From Sphingobium faniae (GTDB taxonomy: Bacteria; Pseudomonadota; Alphaproteobacteria; Sphingomonadales; Sphingomonadaceae): a DNA stretch of 64,000 nt. The DNA lies in NCBI GenBank assembly GCA_900100475.1, contig FMTU01000001.1, positions 62,001-126,000 of the forward strand. The letters run 5' to 3'. This document shows, one piece after another, positions 52,303 through 61,467 of the stretch. Numbering within the stretch: position 1 is the first letter of the stretch; every line of letters begins with the position of its first letter. Both the position numbers and the translations under genes were made by a program. Below the pieces are notes generated by a model. It was not told the origin of the DNA. It did no database searches and saw only the letters and a program-made list of their open reading frames with translations.

Positions 52303-52614
52303 TCAATTCTTCAGGTCATTGCCCGCTTTTTCCAGCGATTCGCCAAGGTCACGCTTGGCATCTCCCGCTTCGCTGCGCGCATCGCGGGCGGCATTGCCGG
52401 CAGCCGCACCGATCTTGTGGGAGCCTTCATCAATAGCCTGTCCCGCTTGATCCAGGCCATTGTCGATCCGGTCGCCAGCGCTTTCCATGGAACCGCTGAT
52501 GTCATTCCCGATCGCAGAGCCGCTATTCTCCAGACTGTCCTGCGCCTTTTCCGAGCAGGCCGCCAAGCCTGCGGCGGACAGAATGGCGACGACCGCCAGA
52601 AAGGATTTCCTCAT
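52303..52614 (-). CDS. Small lipoprotein
   Basis: This 103-residue protein has signal peptide MRKSFLAVVAILSAAGLAAC with a lipobox Cys at 20. The mature part is low-complexity, Ala/Gly/Asp/Lys-rich and helical, with repeated D-x-x-x-x-A-G-x-A/D patterns (DRIDNGLDQAGQAIDEG; NAARDARSEAGDAKRDLGE), resembling entericidin/YtxH-like stress lipoproteins. The function is unknown. Confidence 0.75.
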   Translation of the reverse strand: MRKSFLAVVAILSAAGLAACSEKAQDSLENSGSAIGNDISGSMESAGDRIDNGLDQAGQAIDEGSHKIGAAAGNAARDARSEAGDAKRDLGESLEKAGNDLKN

Positions 52615-52688
52615 GATTGCTCCCTCGTTTCACCTGTGAACCGGGAATAAGCGCATCAGTCGCCATAAGGTTGCGTCGGCAGAAAGGT

Positions 52689-53201
52689 TCAGCGGCCTCG
52701 CAAGCCCAGAGCCATGGATTTGTCCTGATCCGGGATCAATCCTTCCAGCACGCGCCAGAAGCCCGTGACCGATCCCTGCCCCGCTTGCGCATAGGCCGCC
52801 GCCATTTTCTCCCGCAGGGCACGGAACAGTTCCGCTTCCAGCGCCGCGCCCGCCGTGCTGAGCCGCAACAGCTTTTGCCGGCGGTCGTTCGCGCCCTGCC
52901 GCGTTTCTATATAACCGCGCTCGATCAGGTCGTTGATCACGCGTCCGAGCGACTGTTTCGTGATCGCCAAAAGCCTCAGCAAATCCTTGACGGTCAGGTC
53001 CGGCTGGCGAGAAATGAAATAAAGCGCCCGATGATGCGCGCGTCCCAATCCCTGCGCCGCCAATCCTTCATCAATGGATCGCGTCAGCGCGGAATAGCCG
53101 AAATAGAGCATCTCTATACCGCGCCGTATCTCATCCTCGCGCAGGAAGAGCGGGGAAGCCGGAGCAATCTGCGATGCGGTCAAGCTGTTGTTTGCAGGCA
53201 T
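52689..53201 (-). CDS. MarR-family transcriptional regulator
   Basis: This 170-residue protein starts MPANNSLTASQIAPA. The winged helix is GLGRAHHRALYFISRQPDLTV followed by LLAITKQSLGRVINDLIERG and ETRQGANDRRQKLLRLS. ATG 53201 is chosen because the frame before it is not family-like. The target genes are unknown. It is the last core gene before tRNA-Gln. Confidence 0.88.
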   Translation of the reverse strand: MPANNSLTASQIAPASPLFLREDEIRRGIEMLYFGYSALTRSIDEGLAAQGLGRAHHRALYFISRQPDLTVKDLLRLLAITKQSLGRVINDLIERGYIETRQGANDRRQKLLRLSTAGAALEAELFRALREKMAAAYAQAGQGSVTGFWRVLEGLIPDQDKSMALGLRGR

Positions 53202-53325
53202 AACCAGCGATTTCCCTCGGCGTTCGATCCTGTCATATTGCCGTGCAAAGATCGCAATGACTAGGCTTTCCTTTCGCAAATCAGACGTTATATGCGAACC
53301 CCATCAGCCATTTCCGGCGATCCGA

Positions 53326-53400
53326 TGGGGCGTAGCCAAGCGGTAAGGCAGCGGTTTTTGGTACCGCCATGCGCAGGTTCGAATCCTGCCGCCCCAGCCA
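53326..53400 (+). tRNA. tRNA-Gln (anticodon UUG)
   Basis: This is a 75-nt cloverleaf. The acceptor stem is TGGGGCG/CGCCCCA, the anticodon stem GCGGT/ACCGC with loop TTTTGGT (TTG), the T arm GCAGG-TTCGAAT-CCTGC and the discriminator G, with CCA encoded. Sequence composition changes directly after its 3' end. Confidence 0.96.
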
Positions 53401-53778
53401 AATCCAAAAATGGCGGATTTCTGCGTTTTTTTTTACGGACGCATTGCATCAAATTGTAGCACTTGTTGTAGCACTCGTGGTGTTCCCGGTAGGCCAACAT
53501 ATCTTGCAAAATGGCAGTGCGGCGCGCTCAACTCCGGGAACGTCATTGTCATTTCAGTGCAATCAACTCGGCTAAGGCTTATGCAGCGCAACCACCGTTA
53601 TCGGACGGAACGCTGGGTTTCACATCTTACAGAACGCGAACAAGTGGCGGTAAGCGATCGCTAGTTGCGACACTTCGCGTCCGCCCGCCACCTTGTAGGT
53701 GACAATGAACTTATTCCACATCGCCTGATCGGTGATCGCTTTGCATAGATGCACAAGACGGCCGTCAAGCCGCGCTTA
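53401..53778. other. Gene-free stretch between tRNA-Gln and the IS5 element (possible island edge)
   Basis: This 378-bp stretch has no supported gene. It contains a T8 run at about 53427-53434 (possible tRNA terminator) and a direct repeat TTGTAGCACT (twice, 53454-53478). It may be the attachment-side remnant of an island integrated in tRNA-Gln. No integrase was found here. Confidence 0.45.
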
Positions 53779-54615
53779 GGTTTCGTGGACAAAGTTTGAC
53801 TGCGTGGCGCCTGATTGCTTCAAGGCTGCCTTTTGGGAGGCAGGCTTGGGTGAACGGATCGGAGTGTCGGACGAAGCATGGGCGCTGATCGGGCCGCTTC
53901 TGCCATCGGAACGGGGGCGAGGTTGCCGACCAACGGGTGATAATCGGCCATATTTTGAAGGGATGATGTGGATCGCGCGGACGGGATGGCAATGGCGGCA
54001 CCTGCCGGATGAATATGGAAAGTGGAACAGTGTGTTCCGACGCTACCGGCGCTGGGTCCTGACCGGGGTGTTCGACGCGATGCTGGAGACCTTGGCCGAG
54101 ATGGCCGGTCGGGATCGCACCGCCGACATGATCGACAGCACAGTCGTCCGGGCGCACCATTGCGCGGTCGGCATAAAAAGGGGACTCAGCAAACCGAGGC
54201 GCTTGGTCGATCGCGCGGCGGCTTCACCACCAAGCTCCATGCCCGATGCGATGCGAAAGGTCGTCCGCTCGGCTTCGTGCTGATGCCGGGACAGGCGCAT
54301 GATATTCAGGGCTTCGGCCCGCTGTCCGATCGGGTCCACGCGCTTCTCGCCGATCGCGGCTATGATGCCGATGCCATCCGAGCGGAGATCGCCATCGCCG
54401 GAACCCAGGCCGTGATCCCGGCAAAGAAAGGCCGATGCTCCCCCGCGCTGCATGACCGCCAGAAATATCGCCTACGCAACCAGATCGAGCGCCTCTTCAA
54501 CAAGCTCCAGAACTGGCGCCGCATCGCCACCCGGTACGACAAGAGCAAAAGCTCCTACCTCGGCTTCGTCAGCCTCGCTCCCGCATTGCTGTGGATACCC
54601 TTTGTCCACGAAGCC
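53779..54615 (+). mobile_element. IS5-family (IS427 group) insertion sequence
   Basis: This 837-bp element has ends GGTTTCGTGGACAAAG and the near-complement CTTTGTCCACGAAGCC (16 bp, one mismatch), flanked on both sides by TA. That is the short target duplication typical of the IS427 group. It carries a transposase split in two frames. Confidence 0.85.
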
Positions 54616-54618
54616 TAG
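53804..54618 (+). CDS. IS5/IS427-group transposase in two frames (-1 shift near 54176)
   Basis: Frame one starts at GTG 53804 and includes GVSDEAWALIGPLLPSERGRG, WRHLPDEYGKWNSVFRRYRRW and the first catalytic Asp in DMIDSTVVRAHH. After ATAAAAAGG (54173-54181) the coding passes to the -1 frame: GGFTTKLHARCDAKG, second Asp in LLADRGYDADAIR, and Glu in RNQIERLFNKLQNWRR. Frame two ends FVHEA with its stop TAG partly made by the TA target at 54616-54617. The shift occurs at an A5 run. It may be programmed, as in related elements, or an inactivating loss of an A. All three catalytic acids are present. Confidence 0.82.
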
Positions 54619-54763
54619 TGATGCGCCAGATCGCCTGCTTATCGATAGCAGTTGCATCAAGGTCTACCGTTGTGCCGGTGACGGAAAAGGGGGTATCATC
54701 TCTCCATCAATCATACACACTTGTAATTATCAATTTGGCGCAGGGAGAGCGCGAACCTTACGG

Positions 54764-55471
54764 CTATTCGCTTTTCCGTTCCAGAAAAGCGGCATTTTCC
54801 CGTAGATTTTTCCGCCAATGGTTGCGAACGGGTTGAAGTTTCATTTGCGCCAGGCACGAGGTAATCTTGTCATATGCCTGACCGATTTTTTTTATTCGGG
54901 AATGTGGAAGGTATTTTACAACTTGCCTCGCGTAAAATTGTGAATGGATATGCTTGAAGGACGCCATCAGGAATTCATTATTGGATATCTTGATCAACTC
55001 CAATTGATACTGCATCGCTGCACATACCGTACCCACGTCGTCTTGTTCACGGACATTTCTGATAATCTCATCCCGCCTTTCTTCGAGGCGTTTTACTGCC
55101 CCTTCCCGGTCCTCGACGAAGGGGAAAGCCTCAAGCGCTACGAACATCATGCCCATCAGAACCTTGAACATATCAGCCACCTGCTGAGCGTTCATAGTCC
55201 TGATACGCGCACCGAGATTGGGAATGATCTCCACCACTCCGTCTCCCGCCAATATGCGCAGCGCTTCGCGAACCGGCATGCGTCCAACGCCCAGCATCCG
55301 TGAAATCTCGCTCTCCATCAACCTTTGGCCTGGCGCAAGCTCGCCAGATCCGAGCATGGCGTCGATCCTGCCGGCCACCATGGCCGCAAGATTGGCGGCC
55401 GCGGGCCGTTTCGTGGCCTGCTTGGCCCCATGGTCGGCGGCGGCCAAAAAATGCTTATCTCGCGATTTCAT
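54764..55471 (-). CDS. GntR-family (FadR/FCD) transcriptional regulator
   Basis: This is about 235 residues from ATG 55471 (MKSRDKHFLAAADHG; ATG 55516 is also possible). The N-terminal winged HTH is LMESEISRMLGVGRMPVREALRILAGDGVVEI (written in part), the standard GntR motif. The FCD-type helical effector domain follows (DMFKVLMGMMFVALEAF; NEFLMASFKHIHSQFYARQ). It is divergent from the receptor-led operon at 55786 and is the likely local regulator responding to a small acid. Confidence 0.88.
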   Translation of the reverse strand: MKSRDKHFLAAADHGAKQATKRPAAANLAAMVAGRIDAMLGSGELAPGQRLMESEISRMLGVGRMPVREALRILAGDGVVEIIPNLGARIRTMNAQQVADMFKVLMGMMFVALEAFPFVEDREGAVKRLEERRDEIIRNVREQDDVGTVCAAMQYQLELIKISNNEFLMASFKHIHSQFYARQVVKYLPHSRIKKIGQAYDKITSCLAQMKLQPVRNHWRKNLRENAAFLERKSE

Positions 55472-55785
55472 ACCCTGCACGGCCTCCGGTTCAGTCTCTT
55501 CACTTCGCAGGGGCATCTGCCTCAGAAGCCTGGGGATGGCAAAGAAAAGAAAAGCACAACGGGCGCCAATCTTGCGAAAATCAACGCGATTTTTTGGCAA
55601 AAAAAAAGAATATAGTATGCCTCATAACGAAATATAATCGCGTTAAAACAATGATATGATAGAATTTTTTCCGCAGACCCGCAGACAAATGTGTATTCAC
55701 TTGCGTAGGCATAACTGCCATGATAATTACCGCCCATCGCATAGAAACAAGGGCTTGATCACTGGCCGACTGCGGGAGGGAATGC

Positions 55786-57918
55786 ATGAAACAATCAAAG
55801 AAACTGACTTTTGGCGCGTGCGCGATTGTGATCGCCATTCCGGTGTCGCCGTTGCAGGCGCAGTCGACCGGCGGGCAGGTTGCCAATCGCGGCCTTGAAG
55901 ACATCATAGTTACGGCACAGCGAAAGGAGGAGCGCCTCCAGGAAGTGCCGATTGCGGTCAACGTGTTGAGCGGCGATCGCCTTGTCGAAGCAGGCCTTTC
56001 AGGGACGACCGCCCTGCAGGCCGTCGTCCCGGGGCTCGATTTCACGGCCACCGGAGTTGGCGGCACGCCCTTTCTGCGCGGCGTGGGGACGACCAATGCT
56101 GGGCCTGGCAACGAACCTTCCGTGGCTTTGTATGTCGATGGAGTCTACATGGCGTCGCCATATTCGAACATGCTCGACTTCAACAATATAGAGCGTGTCG
56201 AGGTATTAAAGGGTCCTCAAGGTACGTTGTTCGGTCGCAACGCGACTGGCGGTGTCATTCAAGTAATCACGCGCGACCCAAAGCAGTCGCCTGAGGCAGA
56301 GGTTAGTGTCGGATACGGAAATTACGACACCATCCAGGGCTCGCTATATGCGACAACCGAACTGGGGCCCAATCTTGCCATCGACATTGCAGCGCAGATC
56401 GATGATCAGCGCGATGGCTTTGGTCGAAACGTAACGCTCAACGTCAAGTCGTTATGGCACAAGAATTATTCCGTCAGGTCCAAGCTGTTGTGGACGCCAG
56501 GAGACAATACGGAGATTCGCTTGGGCGCCGACTATGCAAAGCTGAAGAGCGATCTGCCCGCCTACCGATCGCCCCGCGACCTTCCCGGCGTAGGAGGCGT
56601 CCTACCCCCGCCCGGCAAGTACGATACGGCGATCAACGTCAATATCGATGGCGAAGGGCAGACAAGGGCCGTGGCCGAGCCGTTTGGCGCATCATTGCGT
56701 GTGGATCAGGATTTCGGGGCCCTGCGTTTCGTCAGTATTTCCGCATATCGGGAAAATCCGGCTTTCAACTCGATCGACTCCGACGGTCGCGCTGCATTCA
56801 CGGTCAGCGGCGTGTTCGATACGAAGCAACATAATGTCAGCCAGGAATTTCAACTGCTCTCGCCAGCAGAATCAGCGATCGACTGGACCGTGGGCGCTTT
56901 CCTTTACCGCAACGTGGCGATTACGGATGGCGTCATCGCCGGCACGGCGCTGGGCAGGCGGAACATCGTTACCCGGCTGCGGACCAAGTCCGGTTCGATC
57001 TACGGACAGGCGACGGCTGAGGTTTTGCCTTCGCTCAAGCTGACCGGCGGCCTTCGCTTTACAAAGGAAAATGTGCACGCCACCGGTTCGTTGAACGGAA
57101 ACGTCGCCGCTCCCGTTCCGGATCGTGCGTACAGCAAGCTGACATGGCGCTTGGCCGCGAACTATGCGTTCCATGACGACGTTCACGCATATGCATCATA
57201 TAATCGCGGGATCAAGAGCGGCGGGTTCGATTATCTGGCGCCCGGCAGCGCCGGTTTTGCGCCGGAAGTCGTGGACGCTTATGAGATCGGTCTCAAGTCG
57301 CAGTTCCTCGATCGTAAGGCCAGGTTTAATGTTTCGGCCTTCCAAAATGATTTCAAGAACATTCAGATCATCGCCATTCCTCAGGGCACTGCAATCACGA
57401 CCAACGCGTCCAGCGCCAGGATCAAGGGTATCGATCTGGATATGCAATTCGCTCCGATGGACGGCCTGCTGCTGTCCGCGACGGCCGGATATATGAAAGG
57501 CGAATATCTCGATTTCAAAAACGCGCAGTTCTTCCCTAGCAGCCCGGTTTTGGGTCCGCCTTCGAAATTCGATGCGTCCGGTTACGACACCATCCGTACA
57601 CCGAAATATACCGCAAGCCTCAACGCATCCTATGAGTTCGCGACCAGCGTGGGGCACTTCGAATTGTCGTCCACACTCACTTACAACGATGGTTACGCGA
57701 TTTCAGTAGATAATGGATTTCAGCAGCCATCCTATACTCTGCTCAACACTTCGGTCGGGTGGAAATCACCCCGCAACGTCTGGGGGGTCCGGGTCTGGGC
57801 CAGGAACATCACCGACGAATATTATTATGCGAGCGCTAACAAGGGTGGCAGCGGAGAGAGCTTCGTTCCCGCGCCACCGCGCACTTACGGTATAACGCTT
57901 TCCGCCAGGTTCAATTGA
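55786..57918 (+). CDS. TonB-dependent receptor of the right-hand cluster
   Basis: This 710-residue protein has a signal peptide (ACAIVIAIPVSPLQAQ), TonB box EDIIVTAQRKEERLQ and plug motifs RVEVLKGPQGTLFGRNATGG. The barrel ends GITLSARFN. It is of the same catabolic type as the receptor at 4121 but not a close copy. GGGAGG precedes ATG 55786. It leads an operon of at least seven genes and presumably imports their substrate. Confidence 0.92.
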   Translation: MKQSKKLTFGACAIVIAIPVSPLQAQSTGGQVANRGLEDIIVTAQRKEERLQEVPIAVNVLSGDRLVEAGLSGTTALQAVVPGLDFTATGVGGTPFLRGVGTTNAGPGNEPSVALYVDGVYMASPYSNMLDFNNIERVEVLKGPQGTLFGRNATGGVIQVITRDPKQSPEAEVSVGYGNYDTIQGSLYATTELGPNLAIDIAAQIDDQRDGFGRNVTLNVKSLWHKNYSVRSKLLWTPGDNTEIRLGADYAKLKSDLPAYRSPRDLPGVGGVLPPPGKYDTAINVNIDGEGQTRAVAEPFGASLRVDQDFGALRFVSISAYRENPAFNSIDSDGRAAFTVSGVFDTKQHNVSQEFQLLSPAESAIDWTVGAFLYRNVAITDGVIAGTALGRRNIVTRLRTKSGSIYGQATAEVLPSLKLTGGLRFTKENVHATGSLNGNVAAPVPDRAYSKLTWRLAANYAFHDDVHAYASYNRGIKSGGFDYLAPGSAGFAPEVVDAYEIGLKSQFLDRKARFNVSAFQNDFKNIQIIAIPQGTAITTNASSARIKGIDLDMQFAPMDGLLLSATAGYMKGEYLDFKNAQFFPSSPVLGPPSKFDASGYDTIRTPKYTASLNASYEFATSVGHFELSSTLTYNDGYAISVDNGFQQPSYTLLNTSVGWKSPRNVWGVRVWARNITDEYYYASANKGGSGESFVPAPPRTYGITLSARFN

Positions 57919-57967
57919 GCATTGGCGACAGCGCGGCCGCAGTAAAACATTTGCCAAGGAAGTCATT

Positions 57968-58744
57968 ATGTCAATTCATGTGGGAAGAGCAATCATAGTA
58001 ACTGGCGGATCGAGCGGGATTGGCCGGGAACTCGCAATCCAGTTGGCGCCTACGGGGGCTGCCCTCATGCTGATCGGGCGTTCGCAGGCCGAATTGGAAG
58101 CCACATCCGCGATGGTTGTTTCAGCAGGCGGTGTGGAACCGTCGCTCTTCCCGGTCGATATCGCGGAACCGGGGACAATGCAGCGGGTCGTCGAGGAGGT
58201 CGCGCAGAAGCATTCCTATCTGTACGGGCTCGTAAATTGCGCGGGCGTGATGTTTCCCGAGCCCATCCTCAATGCGCGGCCAGCCCGATGGCGAGCCATG
58301 TTCGATATCAACGTCCTGGCGGTACTTGAAGGATGTCAGACTGCGGTCCGGGTCATGCGATCCCATGGCCAGGACGCTCATATCCTGAACGTCAGTTCAC
58401 TTGCGGTCACATTCCAGCAAGGCAGCGTCTATGCCGCTTCCAAAGCCGCACTTGAGATGATCCACCAGACGCTGCGATCCGAACTGGAGCGTGACAAGAT
58501 CCGAGCGTCGCTCGTGACGCCCGGCCTGTTTGCGACCAATCTCGGCCGCGATCTCGAACCGCAAACCTTTGAAGTCATCGCGAAGTGCGCAGCAGCGAAG
58601 GGCCTGGATTTCGCCCAGCCGGACATGAGCTTCGCCGGTGATCCCAAGCAAGTAGCGAAAGCCATGGCATGGATTCTGGAATCGGACAGCACGATCAACA
58701 TCGACAGGATCGTCATCCGCCCACCGATCAATCTCGAATATTGA
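57968..58744 (+). CDS. Short-chain dehydrogenase/reductase (SDR)
   Basis: This 258-residue classical SDR shows the cofactor motif TGGSSGIGREL, NCAG, the catalytic Ser in ILNVSSLAV and YAASKAAL (Y-x3-K). The acidic residue that decides NAD over NADP is not clear (GRSQAELE suggests NADP). It has AAGGAAG before ATG and follows the receptor by 49 bp. It likely oxidises or reduces an alcohol/ketone in the pathway. Confidence 0.92.
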   Translation: MSIHVGRAIIVTGGSSGIGRELAIQLAPTGAALMLIGRSQAELEATSAMVVSAGGVEPSLFPVDIAEPGTMQRVVEEVAQKHSYLYGLVNCAGVMFPEPILNARPARWRAMFDINVLAVLEGCQTAVRVMRSHGQDAHILNVSSLAVTFQQGSVYAASKAALEMIHQTLRSELERDKIRASLVTPGLFATNLGRDLEPQTFEVIAKCAAAKGLDFAQPDMSFAGDPKQVAKAMAWILESDSTINIDRIVIRPPINLEY

Positions 58745-58761
58745 CAGAGGGATTACAAAGC

Positions 58762-60198
58762 ATGAGCGCCTCCGAAGGTAACGCTGATCTCATCAAGGCC
58801 ATATACGAAGATCCACGCGTTCTTCTCACGTTGACCTTCGAGGACTTCGACCGGATCGACTACGACGTGGTCAAGCAGATTCAGCTACATTTCGTCCAGA
58901 AAAGGTTCGCGGAGCTACGTCTCAAGATCAAGGCGGTCGACAATCTCGCCAGCACCCTCGGCATCGACCGTCTGGAAACACTGGAAGACGTCGTGCCGAT
59001 GTGCTTCCCCCATACGGTGTACAAGGGATATCGGGAGTCCGATGTTGAAAACGGGCGGTTTGATCGGCTGATCAAATGGCTGTCGACGCTGACGGCGGTG
59101 GACCTGTCCAAAGTGGATCTGGACGGGTGCGATAGCCTGGAGGATTGGCTCAACCGGATCGAACGCGATGCTCCGTTACGCCCGGTTTCCTCTTCCGGGA
59201 CGAGCGGCAAGATTTCGATCTTCCCTCGCGGAAAATATGAAGAGGAGCATACATACTGGCGTCTGACACAACTTTATTTCGCGGGCTATCATGGCCGGGG
59301 CGGCATTGACATCACTGGCGGCGACGTGCCGTTTCTGACGCCTTGGCCGAACGACGAGGGGCGTCACAACATCCCCGTCATCTTCCGTCAGCTTCGTGAA
59401 CGCGTCTACCCGCATGATCCCGATATGGTGGTAACGCTGGGCAAGGGATGCATCACCGCTAACGAGCTGTGGCTGGGCGGCCGCGTTCGGCGAGCTCAGA
59501 ACCGCGGAGAGCAAATCAATCTGACCGATGCAGAGCGCGCGACGCTCGAAGAACTCGCCAGGCGTGGCGTGGACGACGAGGCCAGTTACGAAACCTTCGT
59601 CCGGAGAGCCGTTGTGGAGCAGGAGGGCAAGCGGGTGGTCTTCTTCGGCGCTTGGCACCAGATCTACCGCCTGGTGACGTTCTGTCGGGACAAGGGCATT
59701 CCCATCCGCTGGGCCCCGGACAGCTTGATATGGACTGGCGGCGGAAGCAAGGGGCATACCTTCCCTGATGGCTGGCAGCAGGAAATCTTCGAGGCGATTC
59801 CTGTCGCCTACCCTGATCGCTATACCGAAGCATATGGATCCACCGAGCATATCGCTGGCGCCTACCGCTGCCATAAGGGGCACCTGCATCCCGTGCCGTG
59901 GAGCGTTCCGTTCGTACTTGATCCCACCAGTGGCGAACCATTGCCGCGCACCGGGACGCAAACCGGTCGTTTCGCCGGCTTCGACATCCTCGCCGAAACT
60001 TACTGGGGCGGCTCAGTCTCGGGCGACGAGGTGACAGTCCATTGGGATGGGGGTTGCTCGTGCGGGCGGGTTGGGCCGTTCTACAACAACAATATTACGA
60101 GATATATCGACACCAGGGCGGGAGATGACAAGATTTCGTGCGCCAAGACCCCGGACGCCTACAATCAGCTACGCGAGTTTGCGGTTGGTTTCGAGTAA
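58762..60198 (+). CDS. LuxE/PaaK-like adenylate-forming enzyme
   Basis: This 478-residue ANL-superfamily protein has the AMP-binding P-loop equivalent PVSSSGTSGKISIFPRG (about residue 143), the motif EAYGSTEHIAGAY (Y-G-x-T-E) and a C-terminal SGDEVTVHW...CSCGRVGP segment. The layout resembles LuxE acyl-protein synthetases and phenylacetate-CoA ligases. It likely activates a carboxylic acid as acyl-AMP and passes it to a thiol. The start at 58762 follows GAGGG. A LuxC-like reductase gene lies two genes downstream, favouring the LuxE reading. Confidence 0.82.
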   Translation: MSASEGNADLIKAIYEDPRVLLTLTFEDFDRIDYDVVKQIQLHFVQKRFAELRLKIKAVDNLASTLGIDRLETLEDVVPMCFPHTVYKGYRESDVENGRFDRLIKWLSTLTAVDLSKVDLDGCDSLEDWLNRIERDAPLRPVSSSGTSGKISIFPRGKYEEEHTYWRLTQLYFAGYHGRGGIDITGGDVPFLTPWPNDEGRHNIPVIFRQLRERVYPHDPDMVVTLGKGCITANELWLGGRVRRAQNRGEQINLTDAERATLEELARRGVDDEASYETFVRRAVVEQEGKRVVFFGAWHQIYRLVTFCRDKGIPIRWAPDSLIWTGGGSKGHTFPDGWQQEIFEAIPVAYPDRYTEAYGSTEHIAGAYRCHKGHLHPVPWSVPFVLDPTSGEPLPRTGTQTGRFAGFDILAETYWGGSVSGDEVTVHWDGGCSCGRVGPFYNNNITRYIDTRAGDDKISCAKTPDAYNQLREFAVGFE

Positions 60199-60249
60199 CC
60201 TTCGGCATCAGCCACGAACAACCGATAATCTAGAACCTGGAGAAGCGAG

Positions 60250-61359
60250 ATGGACCGCAAGAACTACGACGTAATCGTTTGGGGAACGGGAATGGTGGGG
60301 CAGCATTGCCTGCGTTATGTTATTCCCCACCCGGAATTACGTCTTGTCGGCGTCAAGTGCTACCACGAAGCGAAGGACGGCAAGGACGCCGCCGACGTAG
60401 CGGCCGGCGATTTCGCTCCAACTGGAATTAAGCTGACGCGCGATCGTGAGGCCATCATCAACATGAAGGCCGACATCGTCCTGTTTGCGCCGTTCGACCC
60501 ACTGTCGGACCCTTCCGTAGCGGGCACGCCGTCGTCGGCCTGGGTTCCCGACTTGCTGGATCTGCTTCGCAGCGGGAAGAACGTGATCGCGTCGATGCTG
60601 TCCATTGCGCATTGGCGCCATTTGAAGAACGGCGAACAGTTACATGCCGCTTTGGATGCGGCTGCGAGAGAAGGTAATGCGACGCTGTTCGTGACCGGGA
60701 TCGATCCCGGCTTCATTCCAGACGCGCTTGCCTATGCGGCGTGCGGCGTGGTCAGCGAAGTCAAGGCCATCAATACATGGGAAGTGCTGGATTATGGCCC
60801 CTATCCGGAGCTGCCGACGATCCGATCGCTAGGATTCGGCAGCCGCCCCGAAGACCTTCCGGCAGGAAGCATGGACGTCATCCGCACGGCATGGGGAGGA
60901 TGCCCCTATCTTCTGGGCGAGGCGTTCGGAGTGCGGATAGACGAAGTAGTGGCTTCTGCAGACGTCGCAGTCGCCAAGGAAACCTTCACGTCCGAGTCAG
61001 GACTGAAGATTGCCGAAGGTACGATCGAGGCGATCGCGTTTCGCGTCAGTGGCCTGCGCGATGGTACGCCGGTGTTTACGGTCAATCACGTCACCCGCAT
61101 GCGGCAGGAAGCGGGCGAACAATTTTATCGCATCGGCCATGATGGCGGCTACGCAATCGACATCGATTCCTATCCGCCTGTGAAGGCGGAATTTCTTTTC
61201 GGCTTGCCCGGCGGAACCGGGGCGAGCTGGTCGGACGCGATGGTGATGACGTCGTCGCGTTTGGTCAATTCGATCGAAAGCGTCGCCGATGCTCCGGCAG
61301 GATGGCGCATCTTCACAGAATTGAAGAATCTGGGCGGGCGTTATGCGTTCGCAGATTGA
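60250..61359 (+). CDS. DapB-like NAD(P)-dependent dehydrogenase
   Basis: This 369-residue protein has the N-terminal Rossmann motif VIVWGTGMVGQHCLRY and FVTGIDPGFIPDALAYAACG in the middle. It is related to dihydrodipicolinate reductase and 2,4-diaminopentanoate dehydrogenase, but the second half is divergent. In catabolic clusters such proteins have no assigned substrate. GGAGAAG lies just before ATG 60250. It is co-directional with the LuxE-like gene (51-bp gap). Confidence 0.82.
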   Translation: MDRKNYDVIVWGTGMVGQHCLRYVIPHPELRLVGVKCYHEAKDGKDAADVAAGDFAPTGIKLTRDREAIINMKADIVLFAPFDPLSDPSVAGTPSSAWVPDLLDLLRSGKNVIASMLSIAHWRHLKNGEQLHAALDAAAREGNATLFVTGIDPGFIPDALAYAACGVVSEVKAINTWEVLDYGPYPELPTIRSLGFGSRPEDLPAGSMDVIRTAWGGCPYLLGEAFGVRIDEVVASADVAVAKETFTSESGLKIAEGTIEAIAFRVSGLRDGTPVFTVNHVTRMRQEAGEQFYRIGHDGGYAIDIDSYPPVKAEFLFGLPGGTGASWSDAMVMTSSRLVNSIESVADAPAGWRIFTELKNLGGRYAFAD

Positions 61360-61467
61360 TGTCGCGAATTTGACCCAACGTGCAGACGCCGGCGCGGCTG
61401 ACCGCTCGATGCGCCCAATCTTCAAAACTGAAAAAGGCAATTGCCCAGGCTGATTATGGAGGCCTTT

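Noticed and set aside
53454..53478. TTGTAGCACT repeated twice, considered as CRISPR-like or attachment core
   Set aside because: Only two 10-bp copies nearly adjacent, no spacers; too little for a CRISPR array, and no second attachment copy is visible in the window.
53410..53664. Short plus-strand frames after tRNA-Gln
   Set aside because: Cys/Arg-rich, no ribosome-binding site and no family; region is probably non-coding.
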